Made by a program: the position numbers and the translations under genes. This document shows, in pieces, positions 45,548-62,242 of a stretch of 64,000 nt of DNA. The DNA is taken from NCBI GenBank assembly GCA_037447655.1, contig JBBHKE010001089.1, positions 1 to 64,000 on the forward strand, in the 5' to 3' direction. Numbering within the stretch: the first letter of the stretch is position 1; each line of letters begins with the position of its first letter. Source of the DNA: Zygnema cylindricum. Lineage: Eukaryota; Streptophyta; Zygnematophyceae; Zygnematales; Zygnemataceae. The notes beneath the pieces are model-generated. The model had not been told where the DNA came from, did no database searches, and was given only the letters and a program-made list of their open reading frames with translations.

Positions 45548-46242
45548 TGGTATCTGATCGCTATTTGTGTTCGCTAAAAAGCTTCCACTTTCCATATATT
45601 TTTGTCTGGTTTGGCTTGAGTGCAACGATCCTGTGTTTATCACAACTTTGGAGATAAAACTCGATCAAGCACCTCTAATCTAAAATGTTATTTCATGAAA
45701 AGGAAGAGGAGTGGTAAAAATTATTGAGGCTAGGCACATTGTTATCCATCATCTCATTATTCTTAATTGGAAAAACACACAAATTCAAAAAATAATCAAA
45801 CACTTTGAAAACAACATGTTTTTGATTCAAAACCCAATGCCCAATGGATGTAAAAAGAAAACCTAAAATCCTCACCCTCAATACTGCCTTCCTCTCTATT
45901 GCTGTCCCAAACACAAATACTATAAAATTCTATTGTCCAACATTGGAAACACAACTACAATTTGTTAAGTCGATGTTTTTCCTAAATATAACTTTAAATA
46001 CTCTGCAATGTATAACGTATAACATAAAACAAAATCCAATGATTAAAATCTCGGTCCAATAGATGTGAAGATGCTCCTCTTCTCTAGACGCCATATACAT
46101 TTGCTAGAGACTGAGAGGCTCCATATGTTGGTATACTTAGACACAAATTAAACCGTATGACTTATTTAAATTGCCGTATATAAGGGGTTGTAAAGCAGAA
46201 TGCAAACAACCATTTATTGGTGAAATTTCAGTTGTGATTAAA

Positions 46243-47980
<1,738 letters not shown>

Positions 47981-47999
47981 CTAAGTAATTCATAAATCT

Positions 48000-48900
48000 C
48001 ATTCAATAACAATAAAGAAGAGTGAAGAAAAAACAAACCCTCCCTTTAAATAGCTATGTATTCAGACCTCTTATTCATATAATTTTAATAACAACAAGCA
48101 AAGAGAAAAAACCTTTCCTTGTTCGTCTATAGATTCACAACACTCCTTCAATCAATAACAGTAAAGACAAGTGAAGGAAAAAAATAGAAAAACAAGTGAA
48201 CCCACCAGGTATTGGATGAAATGTGAAATGCTCTTAATGTAAGTTTGGAATTGGAGCTCGCAGTCGCCACAAATAGGACCAAATTTCTGTCCACCCACCA
48301 CTTCACACAAATTTTGAGCCAAAATATGATATACCTTCCATCACTAGTAGAGTTAGTAACATTAACTTGATGGTGAATTTCCTTGACCAGAAATCATAAC
48401 AAGAACCATGTAGCCCACCTCAAAATTCATTACTTCCGGTTCTAATTTTTCATATATAATTTTACTCTAATAGTGGTTAAATTGCACACTAAAACTAACT
48501 CTTTGTGATTCTTTAAAGAAAGGACAGGTCTGATTTCTCAAACACAGAAAATTTTTTGACAAGTGGATGGCCCAACAGAAATCCATTATTAAGAAAAGAA
48601 GAAACTGAAAACCCTAAAAACTCATCATACAGACACTTCACCTCCACTTGAAAAGGAAAGAGGCAAAAAGAAATTACTTCAACCCCCGAGAACCTTTGTT
48701 TATCCGAACGGTTGTGAGCTCAAGCCGAAAATGAGGACATTTTATACATTTTTAAATTATATTCTGTAACATTCAAATTAAAAATGCATAAAAGTTCACA
48801 TTTTCCACATTATTGAGCTAGGTACTATCCCATCTGGCGAGAGGTGCATACAGAATTAACAACTGGGAGGGGAGGGCCAGAAAAAAGAGAGAGAAAAAGA
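48000..48900. other. Upstream flank of LOR copy A, gene content uncertain
   Basis: AT-rich. An open minus-strand stretch at about 48196-48300 followed by GTGGGT could be a 5' exon ('KFGPICGDCELQFQTYIKS'). A TAGGGTTT lies on the minus strand near 48612. Confidence 0.3.
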
Positions 48901-48901
48901 G

Positions 48902-48911
48902 NNNNNNNNNN
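48902..48911. other. Assembly gap (10 N)
   Basis: Ten undetermined bases after a GA-rich run ('agagagagaaaaagag'). The true gap length is unknown. Confidence 1.
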
Positions 48912-49348
48912 TATCTTTAATAAACACATTTCTTTTTTAATCGCAGTAAGTAAGATTAAATCAAGACCCTCTGCACCGTCTAATACCAGCTGCAGGAATT
49001 GATCACATTAAATAATATAAATTCCATAGTTACAGTTTCAAAACCCCACGGCTATATCGCATGTATGCCGATTATTGCTAAGTGCCACATCAAAGGAGCA
49101 CGTTGCTGGCAATGTGGCGCGTAGCAATAATCAAAGTTTCAGTGATTAAACCCAAGAATTTTAAAACAAAAAAAAAATTATTGTACTTTCGGTCTTTACG
49201 CTTTTTTGTAGGGTACCTTAATTAACGTCAAGGAAAAATTAAAATCATGTATCCTATTTGGAAAAAAAAAACAAAATTTTAAGAACCCAAATTAGTGACT
49301 TTGAAACTAATAACGATGCGCGGTGTAACGGTCGTTGCACGAGGAAAC

Positions 49349-49551
49349 TACACCGTGAATCGTTATTAGCCGTATGTACGCTATATCGGCACCCCAAAAC
49401 TTTGACATTGATACCTTAAATATAATAAATTACACTAGTTAAGGACGTCGACCATAATCTGCCACGTCTCCCAGAACTAAATTAGAATGAATGACGCTAA
49501 TTTTTTCTTTACACAAATAATTTCTATACGCTAATAACGATTCAAGGTGTA
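49349..49551. mobile_element. MITE, family X (203 bp), next to a truncated copy
   Basis: Termini 'tacaccgtgaatcgttatta' and 'taataacgattcaaggtgta'. The right end of another copy, matching 12400-12535, occupies 49190-49327. Confidence 0.78.
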
Positions 49552-49584
49552 CACGCTATTATTGTTATTGGGTATCGCTATTAT

Positions 49585-49900
49585 TGTTAGGGTGAACTTC
49601 CATCGGACGAAAAGTGAGGTTGCTTACATAAATCCGGACCTCTCCGTATTAAGCCTTACTGTTTATTTTGTTTTTATACGTGAACAACATTACAAAATAA
49701 TCTTGCCAATAATCCTCGAAGGTTTGGGGGGCAGCAATGACCGTTGGATATTCATTCTTCAACCATTCGCTTCAATATTTATGTAACTGGGGTTGCCAAA
49801 TAACCCCGGTTACATAAATCGAAGAGCCGCGACATGTTGGATGATAAAGATAAGTGTCACAATGGACAACCAACGGAAATCAAAAAATTTGTACATGATA
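49585..49900. mobile_element. TTAGGGTGAACTTCCAT-type element fragment with hairpin
   Basis: Begins 'ttagggtgaacttccatc'. The hairpin 'tatgtaactggggttgccaaataaccccggttacata' (stated in part: arms 49780-49795 and 49801-49817) takes the place of the hairpin centre at 29.17 kb. The right end is not clear. Confidence 0.5.
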
Positions 49901-49953
49901 TGTACCTTCCAAGATCACACAGAAAATACAAAAGTAATGTTGTAAGTTGTAAC

Positions 49954-50747
49954 CATAGTTGTTCATAGCGTTTAGTGCGAACGATTCAATCGCGACGAAT
50001 TATACGTAACGAACGCATTGAACGTTTTGAACAAATCGTTAAAAATCGTTAATGAATTTTCATCCGTACAATTCCGTACATGTAAAACAAACAAAAAATT
50101 ACATATAGCGCAGTTTGTAAGGTTTCTGTTAAATGAGGGGTAAACAATCATTATTATTAAAATATATGTCACACGCTTGGTACGTATCTCACCTCCTTGA
50201 TCAACTAGTAGCGGGATAAGTGAAAATAAAGGTAATGAAAATTTTGCAGTTTCAAGTTCGAAAGTTGTTACGGGAAACTTTTTGTCAAAGTCCGTCTATC
50301 CGTCAAGGTAGATTATAGGGAGGCGGCTTCCTTGCGGTTTCGTTTTTAACATTCCATGGCGGCTTCTTTCAAAAAAAATTGAAGAAGAAGACTGTAAATT
50401 TTTCAAACTTAATGTGCGAAAATAGTGTGACGTTTCAACGTCTCTTTTCGAAAATGTCCGTACATTTTCGATGAAATGACGTACAGGTTTCGTGATATTC
50501 CTGTTCAGTTCACTGGTACTAATAACTGCGACATATCTTTTCCTCGGATTCCGTATTTTTCCGTAAATGAACGTACATTTTACGGAAACTAGTGTACTTT
50601 CCCCGGAAACTAGTGTACTTTTCCCGTAAACTGGCCGTTCAGTTTACCGTACAGAAAGTACACCGCGTTTTTTTGCAATTTTTCAAAAGTCAAATTATAC
50701 GTTTCAATCGTAAAAATTGAAAAAATCGCACGATTTGAACAACTATG
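49954..50747. mobile_element. hAT family 2 element with perfect 8 bp target-site duplication
   Basis: Ends 'catagttgttca' and 'tgaacaactatg'; direct repeats GTTGTAAC at 49946-49953 and 50748-50755. It is 794 bases long and has no transposase frame. Subterminal 'cgtaaaaatcg/cgatttttacg' motifs occur on both sides. Confidence 0.88.
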
Positions 50748-51019
50748 GTTGTAACGCTCTTTAGTCACTCTATTTTTGGCACCGATCTTTCGTCACACTA
50801 TTTTTGGCAACCCTTTTGGCAACGCTCTTTTGTCACGCAAAAAAACAGAACTCTAAAAAATGAGCTCGTATAAAAGAAAAATGAGCTCGTATAAAAGACA
50901 AGGCGTCTGCAAAGATTAAAGAGATTAATGAGAGGTTGTGCCGTATAATCACCTGGTACGCAAAGACTTTAAGCTAAAATTGGTCTGTGTGATTTTTATT
51001 TAACTATTTTCAATAAGCA

Positions 51020-51300
51020 ATCTTAAGGGTGAACCTCCATCAGGCGAGAAGTGAGGTTATATACTCGAAAAAGTGCATTTCCATACAATAACGTACTGCT
51101 TTTTTTTTTTTTTTTTTTAAACATGATTACTAGAGATTCGGCAAGATTCTCCAAACTTTTGGGCAACAACATCGACCATCCGATTATGTGTTTTCGAAGC
51201 AAGCGCTAGCGCTCATTCTATCCAGTGTCTGGCTAGTCTCCTCCCTTGTTTTCAAAGAGGAGACTAGCTACACCCTAGACGTGTAAAATTTATACACGTG
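51020..51300. mobile_element. TTAAGGGTGAACCTCCAT-type element fragment
   Basis: Left end like those at 42.4-44.7 kb and 49.6 kb. The hairpin 'ctagtctcctc...gaggagactag' at 51226-51260 marks the middle. Confidence 0.5.
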
Positions 51301-51460
51301 TAAAGGTCAAATACGATCCACGATGGATGTGAGATAGGAACTCTACATGCCACGCGCTTTCAGACATGTTGGAATCATATCCACAAAAAACCACCAAATT
51401 TTTTTTGTTGAATATTGTCCCGTGACGCCTCCATTGATATCCGAATATTGTCGTGCCTGC

Positions 51461-51660
51461 GTTCTTCAAATTTTCAACGACAAAATACAAACGACGAAAC
51501 AACAACAAAAACGAAAAAACATGAACGCACAAAGTGTACATTCACGTAATTTTAATTTGCGTTTTTCAAATTTTCAACGAAAAAATACGAACGACGAAAC
51601 AACAACAAAAACGAAAAAACATGAGCGTACAAAGTGTACATTCGCGTAATTTTAATTTGC
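51461..51660 (+). repeat. 100 bp tandem duplication
   Basis: Two units (51461-51560 and 51561-51660) sharing 'caaattttcaacga' and 'cgaaacaacaacaaaaacga', with a handful of substitutions. 51660-52250 holds no supported gene; 52110-52190 resembles the end of MITE Y. Confidence 0.85.
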
Positions 51661-52249
51661 TGCTGGTCGTAATACAACTTTTTTATTTTGTGCTATTGTA
51701 ATCTTTGTCTTTGCTCTCATGAACCTAAGTGGATCCAATCGAAACAAAGCACGTAGGCGACAGATTCCTTGGTGACACGATCTGATGGAGAAGTGAACAA
51801 AACATTGCCAGTAAGCGTTTCCTCACGATTACTGTCGCCGCCTGATGGAGAAGAGGCCTTACTTGGCACCACTCAAGTTAGAACACGTTGTTTACAAGCT
51901 CTACACGATGGAACATCGTTCAAAATATAACAACCCGTAATGTTGGCGGTACAATCACATAATTTTCCTGAAGGAACATAGGCCTTAATGTTAGTTTTTC
52001 CACTTAAGCATTCATCTTTCGAACACACATGTACTAATTTCGGTGGGAGGCCGCCAATCAGAACGTGCCAACCTTACCTTTCCATCGCAACCATAAGACT
52101 AAAAATTTGACGACGATGTGGAGAGGAGAAAAGTTGTTTTAAATTGCAAAAAAAACATTAACACTAGAAACAATTCAAGATGTTTAGTATTGATTTCAAG
52201 ATAGGTAGAAATTTGTAAACTTCATTGTATAGTTTTAAATATGACAAAA

Positions 52250-53122
52250 AAAAAAAATCATACTTTTTCTCTTTTTCTTTTCTCTATGTTCTCTTTTGCT
52301 TTTTCTAATTCTGGTGGATTTATCGAAAAAACCCTCGATAACATTTGGGATTTTTACATTTTGGATTTTTGTTATTTCGTACCACCTGATATTTACCTTT
52401 AAAATAAGTTTATATTTTGGAATACTTTATCCAATGCAATGTGTCTTTTATACCTCAACTATGGGAGGGGAGGTTATTATTGTGTGAGGAAAGGAGAAAA
52501 GTGGAAAAATGGGCTAAGTTCCTGAGATCCACCCCTCCCTCTCCTCCCCCTCCCCTCCCTCCCCTCCCCCTCTTCCTCCCCCTTCCCCCCTCCCCCTCCC
52601 CCTCCTTCCTTCCTCCTCTCCCCTATTCCTCCATTCCATTCAGTCAAAGCTCTAAAGCTACCCTTCCAAATAGGCACTTTCCAGAAAGGCCTACTCTTAC
52701 TTATTAACTGCTTGCAAGCAGGCACAGAAAATTGACCAAGCCTAGGTAATTAGGTTCTCAAGACTGCCTTCCTCTATATTGCTGTCCCAAACACAAATTA
52801 TGTAAGATTTTATGGTCCAACATTGAGAACACAACTACTATTTGTTAAGTCAATTTTTTTTCCGAATATAACAACAAATACTTCGCAATGTATAATGTAT
52901 AACATAAAACAAAATCCAATGATTAAAATCTCGGTCCAATAGATGTTAAGATGCTCCTCTTCTCTAGAAGCCATATACATTCACTAAAGACTGAGAGGCT
53001 TTAATTGTTGGTATTCTTAGACACAAATTAAACTATATGTCTTATTCAAATAGCCGTATATAAGGGGCCGTTAAGCAAAATGCAAACAACCGTTTATTAG
53101 TGAAATTTCAGTTGTGATTAAA
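52250..53122. repeat. Start of a segmental duplication matching 40.7-41.4 and 45.7-46.2 kb
   Basis: 52320-52520 matches 40905-41040 ('aacatttggg...ttacattttgg', 'aagagtggaaaa'). 52768-53120 matches 45885-46240 ('gctgtcccaaacacaaa', 'ctcggtccaatagatgt'). The first locus has 4.3 kb of repeats inserted between these two parts. A CT-rich tract lies at 52531-52625. The duplication continues through LOR copy B. Confidence 0.75.
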
Positions 53123-55259
<2,137 letters not shown>

Positions 55260-55491
55260 AGAAGGAAGAAAGGAAGGTAGTTTAGGAGATATAGGAAATT
55301 TTTTTATTGGGAGGTTTTAATGAGAGAAACTTAAATGTAGTTGAAGGAATTATGATTTTATCTACTTGTTCACCACTAATTCAAACAATGAACATTTAGT
55401 ACGTATTTAAAAACGACAACAATTGTGAGAGAGAGGGAGAGAGAGAGATATCGTGTGTTCAAGAACATGAGAAACAAAACCTTGTTTATTT

Positions 55492-57880
55492 TCACTCCTT
55501 ACAAAGTTTAGAATGAATACCTTTCAAACGTGATAGGAGCTTATAATCTAGATACCTCCCAATGTCGTCCACATAAGACAGAACCATCACAAAAAATGCA
55601 ATATCTACATTTTTGGCGATAGTGCAATGATAAGAACTCTTGTCGGATTCGTTGTTGTCTTTCACATTCGTGACTTGTGCGATTATCAACTCCTACGAAT
55701 TCGTCAACTACAAAAAAATTCAAACCAATAAAATTGGATTTTTAGGGCTCTCTATGAGTGTTGGGTTAAAATCGCAATTAAAAAAAAAATGTTGTTTCGA
55801 AACTCGTTGGGAAATAATTCAAGCTTATAAAAATCAAATACATTGACAGCCAAATTGGCGTTAAAACCCACGTTAAAGAGTGGAAAGAGAATTCATAAAA
55901 TGTACGGAAATTGAAGTACGAAAAGAGGAAGAACCTAATTGTCTGGAGTTTCAAAACAAAAAAGTAATTTGTTAAGTTTTTCAAAATAGTAGAGACCTCT
56001 CTCACCTTGAGCGCCTTTGTATAAATTGACCCCTCCGCTTCAAAATGAGGACGTACGGATTTAGAGTCCATTATGACCGTCTACAACATAGGAACAAAAA
56101 CAAAACAAAACAAAACGAAATTTATGAATAATTGTATCACATTCTTTTTTAAGACAAACCTTTTATAAAAAAAAAACAACCATTTTATAGCTTAACCACT
56201 TGAATGCCAAACATTCTTACCTTTACAAAAAACTTTCCCGAATTGACTTCAATTTCCACGCTGAGAGAAAACAAGTTTTTCCGTTTGTCCGTACCGCTGA
56301 CACAAACAGCTGACGACCTGTTTTTGTTTTTGATGGAAAAGATATCTTGCCAGCACAAAAGACAAATGCATGAGTTAAAAAACGTACACATTGGGACAGA
56401 TGTACAGGTCAACATCCTGAGGTGTAGATTCCTACTCTGAGTTTACTAAACGACAAAATATTTAAAGCCGGCAAGCCAAGAATACTTTGTCATTTTATGT
56501 CGTACGTAGTGATATCAATCACAGTATTGAATTAGAAATCCTATAGAGCCTTGAATACAATAATTGAAAATATACAAATAAATAAATAATATGAATTATG
56601 TTTTTTTGAATACAGTACGAGCCTTGGAATACGGCAATTTAAATATAAAAATATATAAATGAATACAGTACGGTAATTCGAAACTGAATCTGCGCAAATT
56701 GTGACATAGGGTGACGCGTAAATTCGGGCTTATAAGTTTCACTATGTACAAATGAACGAGAAACGACAAATGTGCGTCAGCGAATCTGACGAGAAACTCT
56801 CAGGTGACGTGCGAGATTCGGTGGAAACGACAAAAAAGGTACTTGGGAAATTTCGGAGTACGTTCGCTGCGAGAAACGACCGTCTTTCCATCCGGCTCCA
56901 ATAATTTGATGCGCCATGGATCAAACACTTTCCTATGGGGGGCCCACCACGCACAAAACGACAACAAAAAGTACAAAAAAGTACTAAAAGGTACGAAAGG
57001 TAAAAAAAAAGTAAAAAAATTAGTGTTGAAATGAAATTGGGTGTATTTGGTAACGAATATTTGGGAAACGACAACAACAACCAAAAAAAAAAAAAAAAAA
57101 CAAGAAATAAAAAGGCCAAAAAGAAAATAAAAAAAAAAAAAAAAAAAAAAATTGGGAATATGTATTCTAGGGTGTTCCGTTTTAAGAAAAGTTGAAAAAA
57201 ATCACCAGAAATAAAATACAATAATAATAATAAAATTAAAATAATTACTATAATACAAGAAAACGATGACCCACATTGACTACTAGGAAGAATAGAAATC
57301 TAGCAACACGACAAATAAAGCCAAAAAAGGAGATAAAAAATGATTGGAACACGCAATACCAACAACAACGAAAAGGACAAAAACAAAAAACCCCCAAAAC
57401 CCCAAACCCACAAAAACACCGACCACAACCACAACAACAACAAAAAATAATATTTTTATTAAAAAATTGTCATTTTTAGCTGAATATTCAATCATTTTTG
57501 AAGCAAAAATACAATTTTTTCACAGCAAAACCAAAGCAGGGACAGAGCGAGAGATGGGAAAAGACAGAGAGAGGAGAGGCAGGAGAGACACGTCAGAGTT
57601 AAGAGGGAGGACTCGAGGCGGGGGGAAGGGAGAGACTTGGCATTGAGACGGAAGATTATCTCCCCCGCTGACGTCAGCAATATCCACCAGCTCCTCCGAT
57701 TTCTCACAAAAATCATGTGGGACTATCAACGCTCATTCTTGTGAGAGGCAGAATTTTGCGTTTAAGACAGGCAGAGGAGCTGGAGGTGACGTCAGCACCC
57801 ACTTCGTCCGAGGCCTCCGTAGCAAGCCGGTCAGCCGTAAGACTGGAAGCTGACGTCAGCACTATCTCTCCTGAAGCCGA
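55492..57880 (-). pseudogene. LURP-one-related (LOR) domain locus, copy C, partly decayed
   Basis: Conserved exons: about 56843-56965 ('DPWRIKLLEPDGKTVVS'), 56221-56317 ('SAVCVSGTDKRKNLFS'), 56006-56080 ('HFEAEGSIYTKALK', exactly 75 bases as in copies A and B) and 55492-55692 ('YHCTIAKNVDIAFFVMVLSYVD'). Phases agree (2 then 0, 0). The first two correspond to one exon in copies A and B, so an intron was gained here or lost there. The ancestral acceptor of the last exon (55707) leads to an in-frame TAG five codons later; that TAG can serve as a new acceptor (exon from 55692). The 5' part near 57880-57620 matches LOR-B exon 1 ('SGEIVLTSASS', 'KFCLSQE', 'PHDF') but with a frameshift and a TGA. 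Probably a pseudogene or a gene with an altered N-terminus. Confidence 0.6.
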
Positions 57881-58250
57881 CATAGCAAGCGAGGGAGAGA
57901 GGCGATAGTCGAATTGTCGAATTGTCTTCCCCCGAGAGCTTTGTCGAGAGTTACGGAACTTACGAAAGTTTTGAAGTTATAAGATCGTGCTTACGTGGCA
58001 CTTATTGGTTGGTCCATCCAAACGTCAGTAATAGGCAGGAAGGATAAAATCACGGAGATACGACGGATGGACATTATGTCCGTACAAAGTGGCATGTAGA
58101 AAGGAACAAAAGGGTACGGAAAGATGTATCGCAGCGTGCCTGTTCAGCCAATAACGGCCGTTGCACATGGACACTGCAGTACAGTACAGTATTGATTTCG
58201 GAGTAATAAACCGGAAACGTTACTGGCATCCCACCCTGTGTGACGTCACA
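57660..58250. promoter_or_regulatory. Cluster of four TGACGTCA palindromes
   Basis: Perfect TGACGTCA at 57669, 57787, 57851 and 58241. This is a bZIP (TGA/CREB-type) core in eukaryotes. Three lie in the decayed first exon of LOR-C, in weakly repeated ~66 bp units, so they may be by-products of repetition. Confidence 0.35.
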
Positions 58251-58324
58251 TGGCCTCTACAACGCGTAAAGCAGTAAATCGCGGCATTTTATTTTATTGT
58301 GTACAGATTATACACGTGTTTGCT

Positions 58325-58350
58325 GGTACGGTACGGTACGGTACGGTACT
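58325..58350 (+). repeat. (GGTAC)n short tandem repeat
   Basis: Five units in a row, like the run at 11266-11318. The surrounding 57960-58890 has no supported gene. Confidence 0.85.
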
Positions 58351-58891
58351 GTGCATGTTAGCCGGATGACGCATCACCGAAGATATTTCTCCGCGTTAAA
58401 GGTACAGTACTCTGACACAGAAGCCAGGTTCCGAATTGGACGACCGTCAAGTGTTTGTCGGCCTAAACTCCACTTCCAAGTTAAGCGACCGGCGGGGAAC
58501 ATCCGTCAAATGCGAAGCACGGCGTCAAACTCCGTACAGCCGACTGTCGAGATGAAACGGTAGGGGATTGTACGGACAAAATATCGCGTGCAATACAAAG
58601 ATTGTCGTTTGTGGAAACAGGATTGTCAAAATGTATAAGATATCCGTTTATAGATATTTCCATATTAGGCACCGCGTATACTGTTAAAGAATCGATAAAG
58701 TGCTCCGGAGATGCTCACAAATAAACATCTATCTTCCAACGGAAGCTTAAATAATAATTCTTACAAATAACAAACACTCACAGCTCACAAGAAATGATGT
58801 CGGCCAAATATCAAAATATGAAGCCGAAGCTTTTCAAATACAAAGGGGGTGTCCCCATGTAATCGTTACTTTGATAAAGTATTTTGGACTA

Positions 58892-59394
58892 TACACAGCG
58901 AATCGTAATTAGAGTGATGAAAAAATTAGAGTACAAAAACTAAAAAAAACAATTAGAGTAATGAACGCTAATTTATGTGATAGAGCTTTTTCAACTATGA
59001 AGTTTACTCTAATTTATTTAAGTACTCTAATTGGCACGCTAATATCCTCTACTGTAAATAAGGTATTCGCACAGAATTTGCCAAAACGTACATTTTATCG
59101 TCACTATGACGCTTGCACTACGCGGTTTGTTAAAACGCAGTTACATGATAACGGCCTGTATTAAATCATTATTTGTACTTTTTTACTAATAAAGTACAAT
59201 TTTGCACGGTCAGAGGTCGTCCGTACTCCACACTATTTAAAATGAAACTATATTAGAATTAAAAATGCTAATTAAACTTTACCTTAAACAGAATAATGAA
59301 AAAATTAGAATTGTTTACTCTATTTCATGTGATAGAGTCGAAAATTCGAGCGACCGAATTAGAGTAATTTACTCTAATTACGATTCGCGGTGTA
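58892..59394. mobile_element. MITE, family X (503 bp), inserted in an AGGG-family element
   Basis: Termini 'tacacagcgaatcgtaatta' and 'taattacgattcgcggtgta'. The flanks 58845-58891 ('agggggtgtccccatgtaat') and 59395-59560 belong to an AGGG-family element related to 30146. Confidence 0.75.
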
Positions 59395-59559
59395 GTGAAG
59401 ATTCGCCGTACTACTTTGAAGAGCGTCCCAATGTGCGAAAATGAAATCGGAACTTTGACATGTAACGGTTGTAGACGTAGTTACAACTTGTGACCATTGA
59501 AGACGACTACGAAACTTCCAACGATTGGTGACGCCAACAAAAACAGCGACAGTTGTAGA

Positions 59560-61715
59560 CGTCTAGATTTTTGTGATGTTTAGGGTTTGGTGACATTGTG
59601 ACGTCACGCTCGCTTGTGACAACGTCGACGTCATGGATTCAAGAACTTTCCGCCATGGTTTTCCGATTTCGTTTTTTCTACTTTTCTCACTCGACTTGCC
59701 ATTAAAAAAAAACCTGAAAATTATCAGGAAAAATATTTTTAAAATATCTTTCATTTTATACCAATATTGTCGTGTCTCATTTTAAAAAGTGTGAGATACA
59801 AGCGATAGTGTGAGAGGGAGAGAGGAGAGGCGACGACGGCGAAATTTTTGCAAAGGACCCATGATTGAAAGTGGAGATCCAGACCCCTGCAGTTTTTTTT
59901 CCGTACATAACGCGTGACGGGCACGGAGAAAAATAGCGAGGACTCTCCTTGGTCCTAAAATTCTACAAATCGTGTGGCGCGTGCGTGCTTCATTTTTCAT
60001 TCGCTGTTTGGGCGGTACCTGAACCCCCTCGAGGTGATTTTGGAAGAAGTTTTTTTTTGGGCTGGATTCTCTTGCCGGGGGTCGAAAAGGGGAAAACGCC
60101 AAAATGCATTCGCATGACGACAAACACGCCGTACATTCAAAGTATGAATTGACGTTCACTCTACTTTAGTAAAAATATTTTTTTCGTACGGCTAATTTTT
60201 TTGTCAAAGCTCCTTGAATTTTAGGGCAAAAAGACATAGAAAAGTAGATACTTTGAAAACATGGGGGCACCCCCAAACTCTCTCCATCACAGTTCTTTCC
60301 TCCTTCCCTTTAAGTCTTCTTCTCTCCCTACATCGTGATGTGTCTCTCTTTAGACACATGATGCATCCCACCAGACCGCATAGTAAACTGATAGTGACAC
60401 TCACTTATATACCTTAAAGAATAACAACTACAGTATCAACCGCTAAACCCACCAACTGAACACAAACAGAAGGGCGCTGAAGTCAACAGGCGGACGTGCG
60501 CCTAACAAGACATTCAAGCGTCGAAACAAAAGGGTGCGCACTAAAACGAACATAACAAGTACGTCGCACTAAATAACATCAAACACCGTATAGGACAATA
60601 CGAAACAGACGAAACCCAAATTGAACCATCATAAGTAAATAATTCCGCGGAGAAATCGAGAGGAGGGGGGCGACGTGGACGCCTTCGGCCCTCGTGCGGG
60701 GCTCCGAAAAGTTGCAAGGGCTGGTACTCACCCCTCGCACATTGAACAAACCAAAGTCCAAAGCAGAGGTCGCAAATGGTTAACCGAAACCGTAACCGAC
60801 CGTTAACCGAACGCCCCCGTCGGATCCGGAACGGATTCGGTTGCCAAATTTGGGGGGTCGAGCGGATTCAAGCAGGTGATTCACTAAAAAAAAAAATGGT
60901 TATGGTCGGGTAACGAAAAAACGAAAAAAAATTGAAGGTTTTCTACTGTCAATACTAGCAACATTATTATACTTTGTACTCTTGGTATCGTGTAATAAAT
61001 TAGCGGCCATAACAAAAGATTGATAAAGAGCAAAAGGACAAAAAAGTGTACAAAGTACATAAAAAGGGAAAAAAGACAGTAAGGACAAAATGGACTGTCG
61101 TGAACTAAAGTTCAGTAAATTGAATTTTGTAAGTAAAAAATCATAGTGAGACACTTGAGTTTTATAGATGAACTCAAGTGTGTAAAGCGCACTACACAAA
61201 AGTGGAGGTACAACTAATATAGGTACAACCAATAAGTGGAACTACGACTAATCTAGGTAGATCTAAAAGTGGAGGTAGAACTAGTTAGAAAGATCCTAAA
61301 CTTTCAGTGAGAATCTTTCTACGCTTAATACATTATGTACAAGCAAGTACATGAACACTAATTAAAGTGGAGCACTTAAGACTTAGTGTTCTAGGACTTT
61401 AGTCATCATGAAATAACTACCTAAATTATAGTGATTCAATAGTATGACGAATTCCAATATCGTGGAAGGTATAAGCGAGATGTACCACTTATTTTGTACT
61501 TATTCGGATACGGGCACGTACGGTATTCGCAAGAAATTGCGCTTCAGTTAACTTTTATTTTCGTAAACGCGTTTCGGGTAACGGGGTAACAATTAAGGAG
61601 CGTAACATAACCCGGTAGAGCGTCGTGTACTCAGATTAAAAAAAAAAAAACGGTCGGTTTCGGTTATCTAAAATTTTGACTTTTGCGACCGCTGGTCCAA
61701 AGGCTACTCCACTAC
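59560..61715. other. Stretch without a supported gene
   Basis: Only short open frames, no paired splice signals and no recognised domain. A GC-richer island at 60655-60745 is notable but unassigned. Short 'acaagtggag...ctaggtag' repeats occur at 61190-61290. Confidence 0.45.
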
Positions 61716-61718
61716 AAA

Positions 61719-62242
61719 TACACCGTGAATCGCTATTAGCGTAATGAAATAGATAGCATAATGAAACAATTAGCGTTATTTACGCTAATTGGGAATGTCT
61801 ATTTTTTTGGAAATAATTTTTATTCTAATTTTTTTGTATAATCTAATTTGTAACTGCTTTGCAAAAATTTTCGGTGCAGAATATCTCCACACTAAAATAT
61901 GTGCATGTACGAAATTGTTCAAATCGTACGCCGTCGCTATTTTTTGACATCCGCGAATGCCGGAAAATATTTAAGCAATTACATGTTAGCGCGACTCCTT
62001 GACAGCGTGAATATATTTTCTGTACTTTTCTACTTGAAAAAGTACAAAATAGTACGTCTCTTACAGACCGTACACCACACTATTTACGATGGCACTATAT
62101 TAGAGTCATGAATCCTATTTTATGGAACACCTCAAATAACGTGTAGGAACATTTAGAATGTCTAATTCTAATTGAGAATTTGCCCAATAAAACAGGGTAC
62201 CTCAATTAGCGACCAAACACGCTAATAGCAATTCACGGTGTA
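61719..62242. mobile_element. MITE, family X (524 bp)
   Basis: Termini 'tacaccgtgaatcgctatta' and 'taatagcaattcacggtgta', with the subterminal 'accgtacaccacactattta' also seen at 12370 and 59220. Confidence 0.8.
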
